The position numbers and the translations under genes are program-made. From positions 1-64,000 of the forward strand of contig CAMHAM010000010.1 in assembly GCA_946183415.1 (NCBI GenBank): a stretch of DNA of 64,000 bases. Reading direction: 5' to 3'. Below the pieces are notes generated by a model. That model did not search any database, was not told the origin of the DNA, and was given only the letters and a program-made list of their open reading frames with translations. The DNA comes from an uncultured Prevotella sp. (GTDB lineage Bacteria; Bacteroidota; Bacteroidia; Bacteroidales; Bacteroidaceae). Shown in pieces: positions 35,962 to 42,240 of this stretch. The number at the start of each line of letters is the position of its first letter. Position 1 is the first letter of the stretch.

Positions 35962-37644
35962 TTAGTCTTTCTTCTCGTAAACCTTCTTTCCTTCGAAGTA
36001 GGTAGCTTCGGGCTTGGCGGTGTGAATCTCTGTCACAGGGCATGTCAGCACATCCTTATTAACCAAGAGGAAGTCGGCATATTTGCCTGTGCTGATACTG
36101 CCTCGCTCGTTCTCGATAAGCATCTGCTTGGCAATGTTGATGGTCAGGGAAGCGATGGCCTGTTCGCGGGTGAGGAGTTCCTCGGGCCACCAAGGCGTGC
36201 CATCCTCGCCTGCAAGTACACCAGTCACTGCTATCTCCATGATACCGAAGGGGTCGTCGGGACTTCCGCTTGTAGCTGGGAAGTCGGAGTGAGAAGTCAC
36301 ATGAATACCCTTGTCGAAGTAGGACTTCATCGGATAAGACTCTGCCTCTTGACCTACAGGAGCCAGGCCATGCTCCCGAATATAGTCAGCTACCCAAGAG
36401 GGGCCATGATGCCAGAGCATACCAGAGACGATATACATGTTATGGTCTGCCATACGCTTATAATCCGCTTCATCGACGTTACGCACATGAACCAGCGTGT
36501 TGCGCAGCTCATCCTTACCGCCATTGGCGTAAGCACTGACGACAGTATTGACGGCCTTGTTACCCATCGTATGGATGTGCATGGATATACCATTGGCATT
36601 CGTCTTGCGCGTGATGTCGGTCAGTTCCTCTTCCGTCCAGTTGGCAAGCCCCTGATGACCGTCAGGATATAGCGGATCCACAAAGCCGGTACCACCTTCT
36701 ACCGTTCCGTCCATGAAGAGCTTCAGCCAGTTTGTCTTGACATGGGTAGTGGCGTATTTCTGTACGTCGGCGGCTTTCTTCAGTTCCTCATCCACATTCA
36801 TCCAGCTCTCAATTTCGTAGGTCAAACCCAGCACGAAGTTCATCTTGCCGTCCTGATCCACCTGCTGGGCAGCCTTGAAGAAATTGTCGTTGAAGAAATA
36901 GTTGCCCCAACCATCGATATACATCGTGTAACCCTCTGCCAACAGATGCTCCTGTACCTTTGAGACGACGATTTTTGCAATATCAGTGGGATAGAGTGCT
37001 GCGGTGTCCAGGAAGGAACGTGTGTAAGTGCCAGCCTGTTCCTTCAGGAAACCTGTAGGTGTGCCGTCGGCTCCCATCACGATCTCACCGCCACGGATAT
37101 CCTTGTCCTTTTTGAGCACCGTGCCGTCGGCCTTCATGATACCAGCCTTGACCAGCATCAAGGTGTTTGCCAGGCCCTTATGACCTTCGTCGTCGGCAAA
37201 GTAAATAGGAATATCACTGCAGATGGCATCCAACTGCTGGCGAGTAGGCATATTCTCCATGAAGGTGATGTAATTCCAACCAAAGCCGAAGATGGACTTC
37301 GCCCCTGTCTCCCGAGCCTTCTTGACGGCAGCGGGAACGATGTCCGCCAAGAACTTGTCAGGAGTCTGCCCAAGGGCAACCGTTCCGACTATCGGCAGGG
37401 CAACGCCTATCGAATAATGGGCATGGCCATTACCGCAGGAAGGCATCACAAGCCCCTTACCGGTATAGTCCACCACCTCTGTTTTGCCTGACTCAACAAA
37501 AGCCTCGACTCCTTGCTTGTCACCTACATAGACGTACTTGCCGTCTTTCACTGCGATTGCTTCTACAATCTGATTGTTTTCGGAAGTAAAAATCTTACCA
37601 CAGACCACGAGGTCTGCACTGTTTCTTTCTAAAGATTGACTCAT
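35962..37644 (-). CDS. YtcJ-type amidohydrolase
   Basis: 560 residues, amidohydrolase superfamily. Seen: ADLVVCGKIFTSENNQIVEAIAVKDGKYVYVGD (small beta domain), the metal-site GNGHAHYS, ISMHIHTMGNKAVNTVV and VTSHSDFPATSGSPDDPFGIMEIAV. The C-terminus has SLTINIAKQMLIENERGSISTGKYADFLLV. No signal peptide, so cytoplasmic. Substrate unknown; YtcJ-like enzymes hydrolyse C-N bonds in varied compounds. Own promoter at 37708-37715. Confidence 0.88.
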   Translation of the reverse strand: MSQSLERNSADLVVCGKIFTSENNQIVEAIAVKDGKYVYVGDKQGVEAFVESGKTEVVDYTGKGLVMPSCGNGHAHYSIGVALPIVGTVALGQTPDKFLADIVPAAVKKARETGAKSIFGFGWNYITFMENMPTRQQLDAICSDIPIYFADDEGHKGLANTLMLVKAGIMKADGTVLKKDKDIRGGEIVMGADGTPTGFLKEQAGTYTRSFLDTAALYPTDIAKIVVSKVQEHLLAEGYTMYIDGWGNYFFNDNFFKAAQQVDQDGKMNFVLGLTYEIESWMNVDEELKKAADVQKYATTHVKTNWLKLFMDGTVEGGTGFVDPLYPDGHQGLANWTEEELTDITRKTNANGISMHIHTMGNKAVNTVVSAYANGGKDELRNTLVHVRNVDEADYKRMADHNMYIVSGMLWHHGPSWVADYIREHGLAPVGQEAESYPMKSYFDKGIHVTSHSDFPATSGSPDDPFGIMEIAVTGVLAGEDGTPWWPEELLTREQAIASLTINIAKQMLIENERGSISTGKYADFLLVNKDVLTCPVTEIHTAKPEATYFEGKKVYEKKD

Positions 37645-37707
37645 AGTCTTATCTATTTTTGGTCTATTCTCTTGTCTTTTGTTTTAGATAACATATTTCT
37701 GACTTTG

Positions 37708-37715
37708 CAAAGATA
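37708..37715 (-). promoter_or_regulatory. -7 box for the amidohydrolase gene
   Basis: Minus strand TATCTTTG followed by CAAAG. The sequence upstream closely resembles that of the M13 peptidase promoter at 51310-51317 (see findings). Confidence 0.65.
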
Positions 37716-37761
37716 ATAATAATCCTTAAAAAAACCATATCCAAAAGCATTTTTATTCCGA

Positions 37762-37823
37762 TTTTTGCAGATTTTGAAACACTTTTTGCAGATTTTGAAA
37801 CAATTTTTGCTTATTTTGGGACA
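37762..37823. repeat. Three tandem 21-bp AT-rich repeats upstream of the amidohydrolase promoter
   Basis: Units start at 37762, 37783 and 37804: TTTTTGCAGATTTTGAAACA twice, then TTTTTGCTTATTTTGGGACA. The exact 21-bp period equals two helical turns. They lie 50-110 bp upstream of the -7 box. No gene is supported in 37645-37961 on either strand. Confidence 0.75.
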
Positions 37824-37915
37824 ATTTCTGACGACTTGTGAGGCTTAGTGTGTGAATAATCAATAAAAAACATGCCTCTGAGAGGGTGAAAGTTGCAAAG
37901 TTCGGATGGAATATA

Positions 37916-37923
37916 TACTTTTG
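37916..37923 (+). promoter_or_regulatory. -7 box of a short terminated transcript
   Basis: TACTTTTG preceded by AATATA. The -33 region carries only TTG (37893-37895). A transcript from here would be about 130 nt to the terminator at 38026-38062. Confidence 0.55.
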
Positions 37924-37929
37924 TATCAT

Positions 37930-38062
37930 AAAATTTAGCAAATCACTTTAAACAAGAAGAAATGAAATCGTCAAGTAATTCATCTGTGTAATAATCACAA
38001 CAATATTTTAACATACTAATTTGAGAGGATACTCCCAGAGATTGAGGGAGTATCCTTTTTTT
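37930..38062 (+). ncRNA. Short terminated transcript: small RNA or leader
   Basis: Bounded by a TAnnTTTG promoter and a strong intrinsic terminator, this about 130-nt unit contains one mini-ORF (37962-37991, MKSSSNSSV). Five of nine codons are Ser, in four different codons. It may be a free-standing small RNA or a leader that lets RNA polymerase into the XRE gene at 38099 only sometimes. The transcript start is inferred from the -7 box. I cannot assign a known RNA family. Confidence 0.45.
38026..38062 (+). terminator. Intrinsic terminator upstream of the XRE gene
   Basis: AGGATACTCCC (38026-38036), 9-nt loop, GGGAGTATCCT (38046-38056), with a run of seven T from 38056. The stem is perfect. 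Confidence 0.85.
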
Positions 38063-38071
38063 CTTGCCTTG

Positions 38072-38094
38072 CTTTGGGCGTACCTCGCCCAAAG
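38072..38094 (+). repeat. Hairpin directly before the XRE start codon
   Basis: CTTTGGGCG (38072-38080), loop TACCT, CGCCCAAAG (38086-38094), ending 4 bases before the ATG at 38099. It could hide the translation start or be the 5' stem of a processed mRNA. Confidence 0.6.
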
Positions 38095-38098
38095 CGAA

Positions 38099-38296
38099 AT
38101 GAAGAAAGAAACAAAGATTGATTTGAAGAAAGCATTAGCGAAAAAATGCATGAGTGAAGCAGAGTTGGCCAGAAGATTAGGCTGGACCAAACAGTACCTG
38201 AACAAGATTAGTTGCGGAAAGGATAACCCCACCATCGAACAGTTGGAGCGCATCGCCGAAAGCCTCGGGATGACGCTCCATATCTCGTTTGAATAG
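38099..38296 (+). CDS. Small XRE-family (Cro/C1-type) DNA-binding protein
   Basis: 65 residues from ATG 38099. A longer frame begins at 38021, but it would be translated from within the terminator, so the internal ATG is preferred. The helix-turn-helix is seen in SEAELARRLGWTKQYLNKISCGKDNPTIEQLERIAESLG. No effector domain. It looks like a stand-alone regulator of the kind found with toxin-antitoxin or mobile elements, and it sits at the edge of a gene-poor accessory patch. Confidence 0.85.
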   Translation: MKKETKIDLKKALAKKCMSEAELARRLGWTKQYLNKISCGKDNPTIEQLERIAESLGMTLHISFE

Positions 38297-38324
38297 GGGG
38301 CGTCAACTCCCCAGGTTGACATTT

Positions 38325-38394
38325 CACGCTACGAACGAAATCCGTGGCGCAAATACTTGCATGCCTGCCTGAAAAGTCGTACCTTCGTGGCGTG
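38325..38394. repeat. Inverted repeat downstream of the XRE gene
   Basis: CACGCTACGAA (38325-38335) and TTCGTGGCGTG (38384-38394) are complementary with one T-G pair, and ATTTTTAT follows. A smaller palindrome GTCAAC-N7-GTTGAC lies at 38302-38320. The right arm could act as a weak terminator for the XRE gene. Confidence 0.4.
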
Positions 38395-38444
38395 ATTTTT
38401 ATAAAAACATAGTAACAGAATAACATATTTTAGAACAGAAAAAT

Positions 38445-38603
38445 ATGGCAGAGAAGAAAAAGCAGAAGAGTGTGACACAAATGACACAAATGACGCAATT
38501 TTCTAAGAGTCCTCACGCGTACCGCGTACGCCTGTACGGTATGCGTGAGAAGTCTATAAATAATTCGTCAAATCCGTCAATTAGACAAAAGAGTAGTCAG
38601 TAG
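38445..38603 (+). CDS. Possible 52-residue basic protein
   Basis: ATG 38445 to TAG 38603. Lys-rich N-terminus (MAEKKKQKS) followed by VTQMTQMTQ from a tandem 9-bp DNA repeat. The middle (SPHAYRVRLYGMREK) is encoded by a 13-bp hairpin at 38512-38549. Low confidence: the hairpin and repeat suggest it may be a remnant. VTQ-type repeats resemble stretches I associate with mobile-element primase proteins of Bacteroidota, but that is only an impression. Confidence 0.3.
   Translation: MAEKKKQKSVTQMTQMTQFSKSPHAYRVRLYGMREKSINNSSNPSIRQKSSQ
38512..38549. repeat. 13-bp hairpin CTCACGCGTACCG / CGGTATGCGTGAG
   Basis: Arms 38512-38524 and 38537-38549 pair fully, with one G-T pair. The 12-base loop contains a GTAC palindrome. 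No T tract. Looks like a REP-like palindromic element. Confidence 0.6.
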
Positions 38604-38848
38604 TTAAGTAGTCGGTAGTTGTCCGAAAGGAAAATCTGCTTAAAAACATATAGATTGTTTTGCTCGTAGAAAACAAGCATGGCCTCACGGATCTGAAACT
38701 CGTTGTCAAGCGGATGATAGCTGGTGCCAGTAACACCTACACGGCGATGGCGGATGCCTCTGTCCACAGACAGCCCCTTGGTTAATAATTGATGGATAGT
38801 TACTAAAAAAATCCCAATTATCGGCTCATTATGAGCCCTAAAAATCAC
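38597..38848 (-). pseudogene. Possible Fic-family protein remnant
   Basis: An 83-codon frame beginning with GTG at 38848. The part VTIHQLLTKGLSVDRG followed by RRVGVTGTSYHPLDNEFQI recalls the stretch before the catalytic core of Fic AMP-transferases. The Fic catalytic motif (HPFxxGNGR) is absent and the downstream part looks random. I read it as a decayed fragment. The alternative is that it never encoded Fic, since my recognition rests on a short stretch. Confidence 0.35.
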
Positions 38849-38876
38849 TATAATACATCACAATTTTGAGCCGATA
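38819..38876. repeat. Paired TGAGCCGATA inverted repeats
   Basis: TATCGGCTCA (38819-38828) and TGAGCCGATA (38867-38876) are a perfect 10-bp inverted repeat 38 bp apart. A third half-site (TGAGCC, 38830-38835) forms the palindrome GGCTCA-TTA-TGAGCC with the first. Operator-like, upstream of the possible Fic remnant. The rest of 38849-38939 is AT-rich with nothing else visible. Confidence 0.55.
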
Positions 38877-38939
38877 CCTGATTAACTTGCAGATTTTTTG
38901 ATTATTGACTTTAGGGACAGAAAAAAACGAACACCTCTT

Positions 38940-39595
38940 TTATCTGGCTCCAGACTGTAACTTCGCCTTAATGAAATCCTGAATATCGGTTGCAGATACA
39001 TTATATATAGGAGATAACGTCTCAAATTGATTATCTTTAGAGAAAAATTCACCATTTGTAATCATTGCAAGCAGGTTTTTCTGCTTCAATTTATGACCAG
39101 AATGCTCCAAGGCAATGGGAATCAACTCATTAATATCAACACCACTTTTTAAAATTGAGTACAAGTCATAGTAATCCCTGAACTTTGCACGACGAAGCAT
39201 TACCTCCATCTTCAAAGCACCAATGGTCTTGACATCTGCTATTCTGAGATTATTCCTGAATACTATTGGCTGCATAACACTAAGTTGCTTGCGAGGTGCT
39301 GCATAGAATGACAATTTCACACCATTAACAACAAACACCACATGATCAAATCCCATAATATCCTCAGACTCCACCGTACCAATGGTGCTAAGTTCCTTCT
39401 TAATTGCAGGCCATCCTACTTCAAGTTTGTCCTTAGGTCCCTGCTTCCAACGCATAAAATCAAGATCCTCACTCTGGCGAGCATTCAATTGCAATGACAA
39501 AGCTGTCCCCCCCCCACAAGCACAAAGGGTTTGATACAGTCTAAACGAGTTACTGCATCAAACAATTCTGAAGTCTGCGGTGCCAAACCTTTCAT
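38940..39595 (-). pseudogene. AbiEii-like nucleotidyltransferase toxin, frame broken at a G9 tract
   Basis: Start ATG 39595, overlapping the upstream gene's TGA by one base. About 25 codons read MKGLAPQTSELFDAV..IKPFVLVGG, then a run of nine G on the coding strand (39507-39515) shifts the frame. The other frame continues TALSLQLNARQSEDLDF to the stop at 38940. Seven or ten G would restore the VGG-TALSLQL nucleotidyltransferase motif. Downstream parts match the family: KLSFYAAPRKQ and TIGALKMEVMLRRAKFRDYYDLY. AbiEii toxins are GTP-binding nucleotidyltransferases of type IV toxin-antitoxin systems. The break may be real, phase-variable, or a sequencing error in the homopolymer. Confidence 0.75.
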
Positions 39596-39933
39596 CACGC
39601 AGCCAATTTCTTGTTAAGCTCGCGAGTAGCCATTGACCTGACATAAGCACCGGGCTTTTTCATCTTGAAATAGTACCATGCAAAGAACTTATTAAGCACA
39701 TAGTACATTTCACCCTGTGCTACCACATTCTCAATCCATGCTTTCTTGACAAATTTGTATGGATAAATCTCAAAGAGTATGTTGATATCATCTAAGTCAA
39801 GATGCAGCATAACCAATTCCACCAAGATGTCATCTGGAACATCCTTGATGGCATTGGCCTTATACGACCAAAAAGCATTTGCCTTCTTCAGTCGTCTTAT
39901 CAGTTCTTTTTTCTGCCTATTCTTCTGATCCAT
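39595..39933 (-). CDS. Partner gene of the AbiEii-like toxin (DUF6922-like)
   Basis: 112 residues, basic, helical, no membrane segment. Typical stretches: ELIRRLKKANAFWSY near the N-terminus, LVMLHLDLDDINILFEIYP in the middle, and the C-terminal NELNKKL-like end. It is coupled to the toxin gene through TGATG. I recall this type of protein (DUF6922) beside AbiEii-like genes in Bacteroidota, making it the likely antitoxin or regulator. It is not the classical winged-helix AbiEi. Confidence 0.65.
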   Translation of the reverse strand: MDQKNRQKKELIRRLKKANAFWSYKANAIKDVPDDILVELVMLHLDLDDINILFEIYPYKFVKKAWIENVVAQGEMYYVLNKFFAWYYFKMKKPGAYVRSMATRELNKKLAA

Positions 39934-39957
39934 ATCAAATCACACACATTTCGTTTG

Positions 39958-39989
39958 CAAAAATAAGAAGAAATCTGCAACCTTGCAAA
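39958..39989 (-). promoter_or_regulatory. Promoter of the AbiEii-like locus
   Basis: Minus strand: TTTG (39989-39986), 20-bp spacer, TATTTTTG (39965-39958), 25 bp before the ATG at 39933. Confidence 0.65.
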
Positions 39990-40248
39990 TAATTCAGGAA
40001 AAAATTAACCTATCACAAATTTACAGCCGTATATCTCCTTTTATCTCGCCTAACTCCGAACAACTCCGAAGGCGGTCTTTGAAATGTTGTACCTTTGTAC
40101 TCGGTAAGGTGAGCGAGTCGCAGAGATGCCTTCCGTCACTCACGGGGATGCCTTCCACGACCGACGCAAGTATCTTCCATAGGGGGAAGGGAGATACAGG
40201 AACAGGTCGAAGGAGATACTCGGACGGGTGAAAGGAGATACTCGGACG
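39990..40248. other. Non-coding stretch with decayed promoter and short direct repeats
   Basis: I see no supported gene here. A TACCTTTG box lies at 40090-40097 (plus strand). GATGCCTTCC occurs twice in 40115-40165, and AAGGAGATACTCGGACG is repeated at 40210-40226 and 40232-40248 with a 22-bp period. The pattern suggests debris of a lost gene upstream of the amidase remnant. Confidence 0.4.
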
Positions 40249-40278
40249 ACCGTCACCAGAGTTGTTTCATTTTTTTGA

Positions 40279-40323
40279 TGCTGGGGCCTGGCCCCAAAAC
40301 TAAGTGCTGGGGCCTGGCCCCAG
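40279..40323. repeat. Two tandem 18-bp palindromic repeats
   Basis: TGCTGGGGCCTGGCCCCA occurs at 40279-40296 and again at 40305-40322, 26 bp apart. Each copy is itself a palindrome (TGGGGCC-T-GGCCCCA). The very GC-rich copies contrast with the AT-rich surroundings and abut the amidase remnant. Confidence 0.75.
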
Positions 40324-40326
40324 AGT

Positions 40327-40488
40327 AAAACGGCTCAGCAGAAGGCTGCCATGCGCTGGCTGCTCCGACAGCTCCACAGGGCGTACCCCCGCGCCCTCAT
40401 CATTGGTCATCACGACCTGAACCCGCTGAAGGACTGCCCGTGCATCAAGAATGTCGCAAGGGAGTACGCCGACCTGCAGCCAAAATAA
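40327..40488 (+). pseudogene. C-terminal remnant of a phage-type N-acetylmuramoyl-L-alanine amidase
   Basis: The frame KTAQQKAAMRWLLRQLHRAY followed by PRALIIGHHDLNPLKDCPC, ending in EYADLQPK and TAA at 40486-40488, matches the C-terminal third of the small zinc amidases common in Bacteroidota mobile regions. His-His-Asp and the Asp-x-Pro-Cys-like end (here KDCPC) are visible. The N-terminal two thirds, with the first zinc ligands and a start codon, are missing; palindromic repeats stand at the break. Not expected to be functional. Confidence 0.7.
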
Positions 40489-40491
40489 TGA

Positions 40492-40526
40492 AAAGGAGGA
40501 TGTTTCAAATTGACGCATCCTCCTTT
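40492..40526. terminator. Terminator at the end of the spike/Rsb gene series
   Basis: AAAGGAGGATG (40492-40502), 13-nt loop, CATCCTCCTTT (40516-40526). Read leftwards it follows the PP2C stop at 40533 by 6 bp and ends in T-rich sequence. It may work in both directions. Confidence 0.75.
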
Positions 40527-40532
40527 ATTTGG

Positions 40533-41381
40533 CTACCGATAACGGATGGCAAGCATTGTCAAGTCGTCGCTTTGCTCGGCATGCTCCGTAAAATGATGCA
40601 CCGCTGCTGTGACGGTGTCTACAATATCCTTGGGTTTCAACTGCCTCTTCACGCAGTCTTCCAGTACCTTTTCCGTCCGTTCAGGGCCAAATTCCCTCTC
40701 CTCTGTGTTATTAGCCTCAGTCAGTCCGTCGGTATAGAGGAAGATGGTGCTGCCAGGACTCAGCGTGATCTCCTGCAGGGTGAATTCCGCATCTTCCACC
40801 GGGCCAATGGGCTGGTTGGGATCACAGTCAAGCATCGTGAGCTTATCACTTAATATATAAGGCGGGTTGTGGCCAGCATTACAGTACTGCATACAGCCTG
40901 TGGCCAGGTCGAGCACGCCATAGAAGAGGGTGAAGAACGTGCAAGAGACATTATCCTTGCTGGCGAGATTGTTGAGGGAAGTCACGATGCGGGCAGGGTT
41001 GGTCTCGCTGATGGTAAGACTCCATATCATCGACTGGGCATAGGCCATCAGCATGCCTGCTGGGGCTCCCTTGCCACAGACGTCGCCAATACACATATAG
41101 AGTTTGCCGTCACGAATCGCGTAGTCGAACAGGTCGCCGCCAATCTCACGGGCGGGCACCAGTGTCCCGTAACCTTCCACGCCGTCGAGGATCTTGTGGC
41201 CGAGCGGCATCATACTCTGCTGAATCTGGCTGGCCATAAGCAAGTCGGAAGTGATGCGCTTCTTTTCTGAACTCAACTTACGAAGGCGCTTCAACTTCCG
41301 AGTGGTACGGTAATGTTTATAGCCAAGTATCAGCAGGCCGGCACCTGCTATGATATTAAGAATAATACTCAAGAATAACAT
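40533..41381 (-). CDS. PP2C (RsbU/SpoIIE-type) serine phosphatase
   Basis: 282 residues. One N-terminal membrane helix (residues 2-22, ILNIIAGAGLLILGY), a short coiled linker, then the PP2C domain (about 70-282) with REIGGDLFDYAI, CIGDVCGKGAPAGMLMAYA, YCNAGHNPPYIL, YTDGLTEANN and the C-terminal SDDLTMLAIRY. All metal-binding Asp residues expected in these motifs are present. In Rsb-like systems such phosphatases reactivate the STAS protein, and a STAS and a kinase gene lie directly upstream. There is no sensor domain, so the input is probably a protein contact. Confidence 0.92.
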   Translation of the reverse strand: MLFLSIILNIIAGAGLLILGYKHYRTTRKLKRLRKLSSEKKRITSDLLMASQIQQSMMPLGHKILDGVEGYGTLVPAREIGGDLFDYAIRDGKLYMCIGDVCGKGAPAGMLMAYAQSMIWSLTISETNPARIVTSLNNLASKDNVSCTFFTLFYGVLDLATGCMQYCNAGHNPPYILSDKLTMLDCDPNQPIGPVEDAEFTLQEITLSPGSTIFLYTDGLTEANNTEEREFGPERTEKVLEDCVKRQLKPKDIVDTVTAAVHHFTEHAEQSDDLTMLAIRYR

Positions 41382-41384
41382 ATT

Positions 41385-41786
41385 TTACTTTTTTACCTTT
41401 ATCTTTTTCGTAACTGTCAGGATATTCTCACCCCCGGAGTGGCTGAAGGTGACTGTATCCATATACTTGATAACCATGAAGATGCCAAGTCCGCCGATCT
41501 TACGGTCCTCCAGCGGCACAGTGAAATCAGGTTCTTCCCTCTCAAGCGGGTTAAACAACTCGCCTCCATCGTGGAAGCACAGTGTGATGCTTTCCTCGTC
41601 GCGCGTGATTTCCACATCGAGATAGTCGGACTTGGAATAGTCGACAATATTCAGCACGATTTCCTCTACCACCACACCGAGTCTTCTCCAAGTCTCATCC
41701 ACCGCCGCCACATCCTCATTTTTAAGGATGGTGTCAAGGATGTCAAGCGACTTGTCCTTTATGGGTTGAAAATGCAATCTGGTCAT
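41385..41786 (-). CDS. RsbW-like HATPase serine kinase (anti-sigma type)
   Basis: 133 residues of GHKL ATPase fold. N box EEIVLNIVDYS, G1 box FHDGGELFNPL, G2 box KIGGLGIFMVIKYMD. Proteins of this size act as anti-sigma or switch kinases that phosphorylate STAS partners. It ends 3 bp before the PP2C start, so the two are probably coupled. No sigma factor gene is adjacent, so its second partner is unknown. Confidence 0.9.
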   Translation of the reverse strand: MTRLHFQPIKDKSLDILDTILKNEDVAAVDETWRRLGVVVEEIVLNIVDYSKSDYLDVEITRDEESITLCFHDGGELFNPLEREEPDFTVPLEDRKIGGLGIFMVIKYMDTVTFSHSGGENILTVTKKIKVKK

Positions 41787-41809
41787 GTCTTCAGCTCATT
41801 AATAATCCG

Positions 41810-42217
41810 TTACTCATCTTCTTGTCCCATTTTCATGGAGTAGCACACCACATCGTTGGTTGCGGCAAACTCTTCCAGGGACTCCTGACTGCGTACGACT
41901 TTCTTATTCTCTACCTTCAGGAACTTGATAGTGGAAGCAAGGCCGATCATCTTGAGTGTATTGTAAATCTCCTTGGCACAATTCACAAATACGATTTCCG
42001 GCTTATTGCCCAGCCTTTGTTTTGCAAAGTACACCACCCTGAGACCACTACTTGAAAGTGCCAACAGCTCAGAGGCATCGAAAACAACTTTCTCAATATC
42101 TTCACCCACAAACTTGGCTAGCTCTTCCTGCAATGCAGGTGCATTGGTCGTATTAAGGTTCCTACTTAGCGTGATAAGCAGTGTTGTACCATTCTGTGAT
42201 ACTTTAAATTCTCTCAT
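41810..42217 (-). CDS. STAS-domain anti-anti-sigma-like protein
   Basis: 135 residues from ATG 42217. STAS domain (about 1-105): TLLITLSRNLNTTNAPALQ, then VVFDASELLALSSSGLRVV, which carries the phosphorylatable Ser at the usual place (near residue 57). An extra C-terminal tail of about 30 residues (SLEEFAATNDVV..) is unusual for RsbV-like proteins. With the following kinase and phosphatase it forms a complete partner-switching module. Confidence 0.9.
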   Translation of the reverse strand: MREFKVSQNGTTLLITLSRNLNTTNAPALQEELAKFVGEDIEKVVFDASELLALSSSGLRVVYFAKQRLGNKPEIVFVNCAKEIYNTLKMIGLASTIKFLKVENKKVVRSQESLEEFAATNDVVCYSMKMGQEDE

Positions 42218-42240
42218 CATAATATATCTATCTGTTTATT

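Noticed and set aside
37762..37823. Possible CRISPR array
   Set aside because: The three repeats are contiguous with no spacers and are AT-rich; no cas gene is nearby.
37753..37941. Minus-strand frame with heptad-like QNLQK repeats
   Set aside because: The repeats arise from the 21-bp DNA repeats, the frame overlaps a promoter on the other strand and has no domain.
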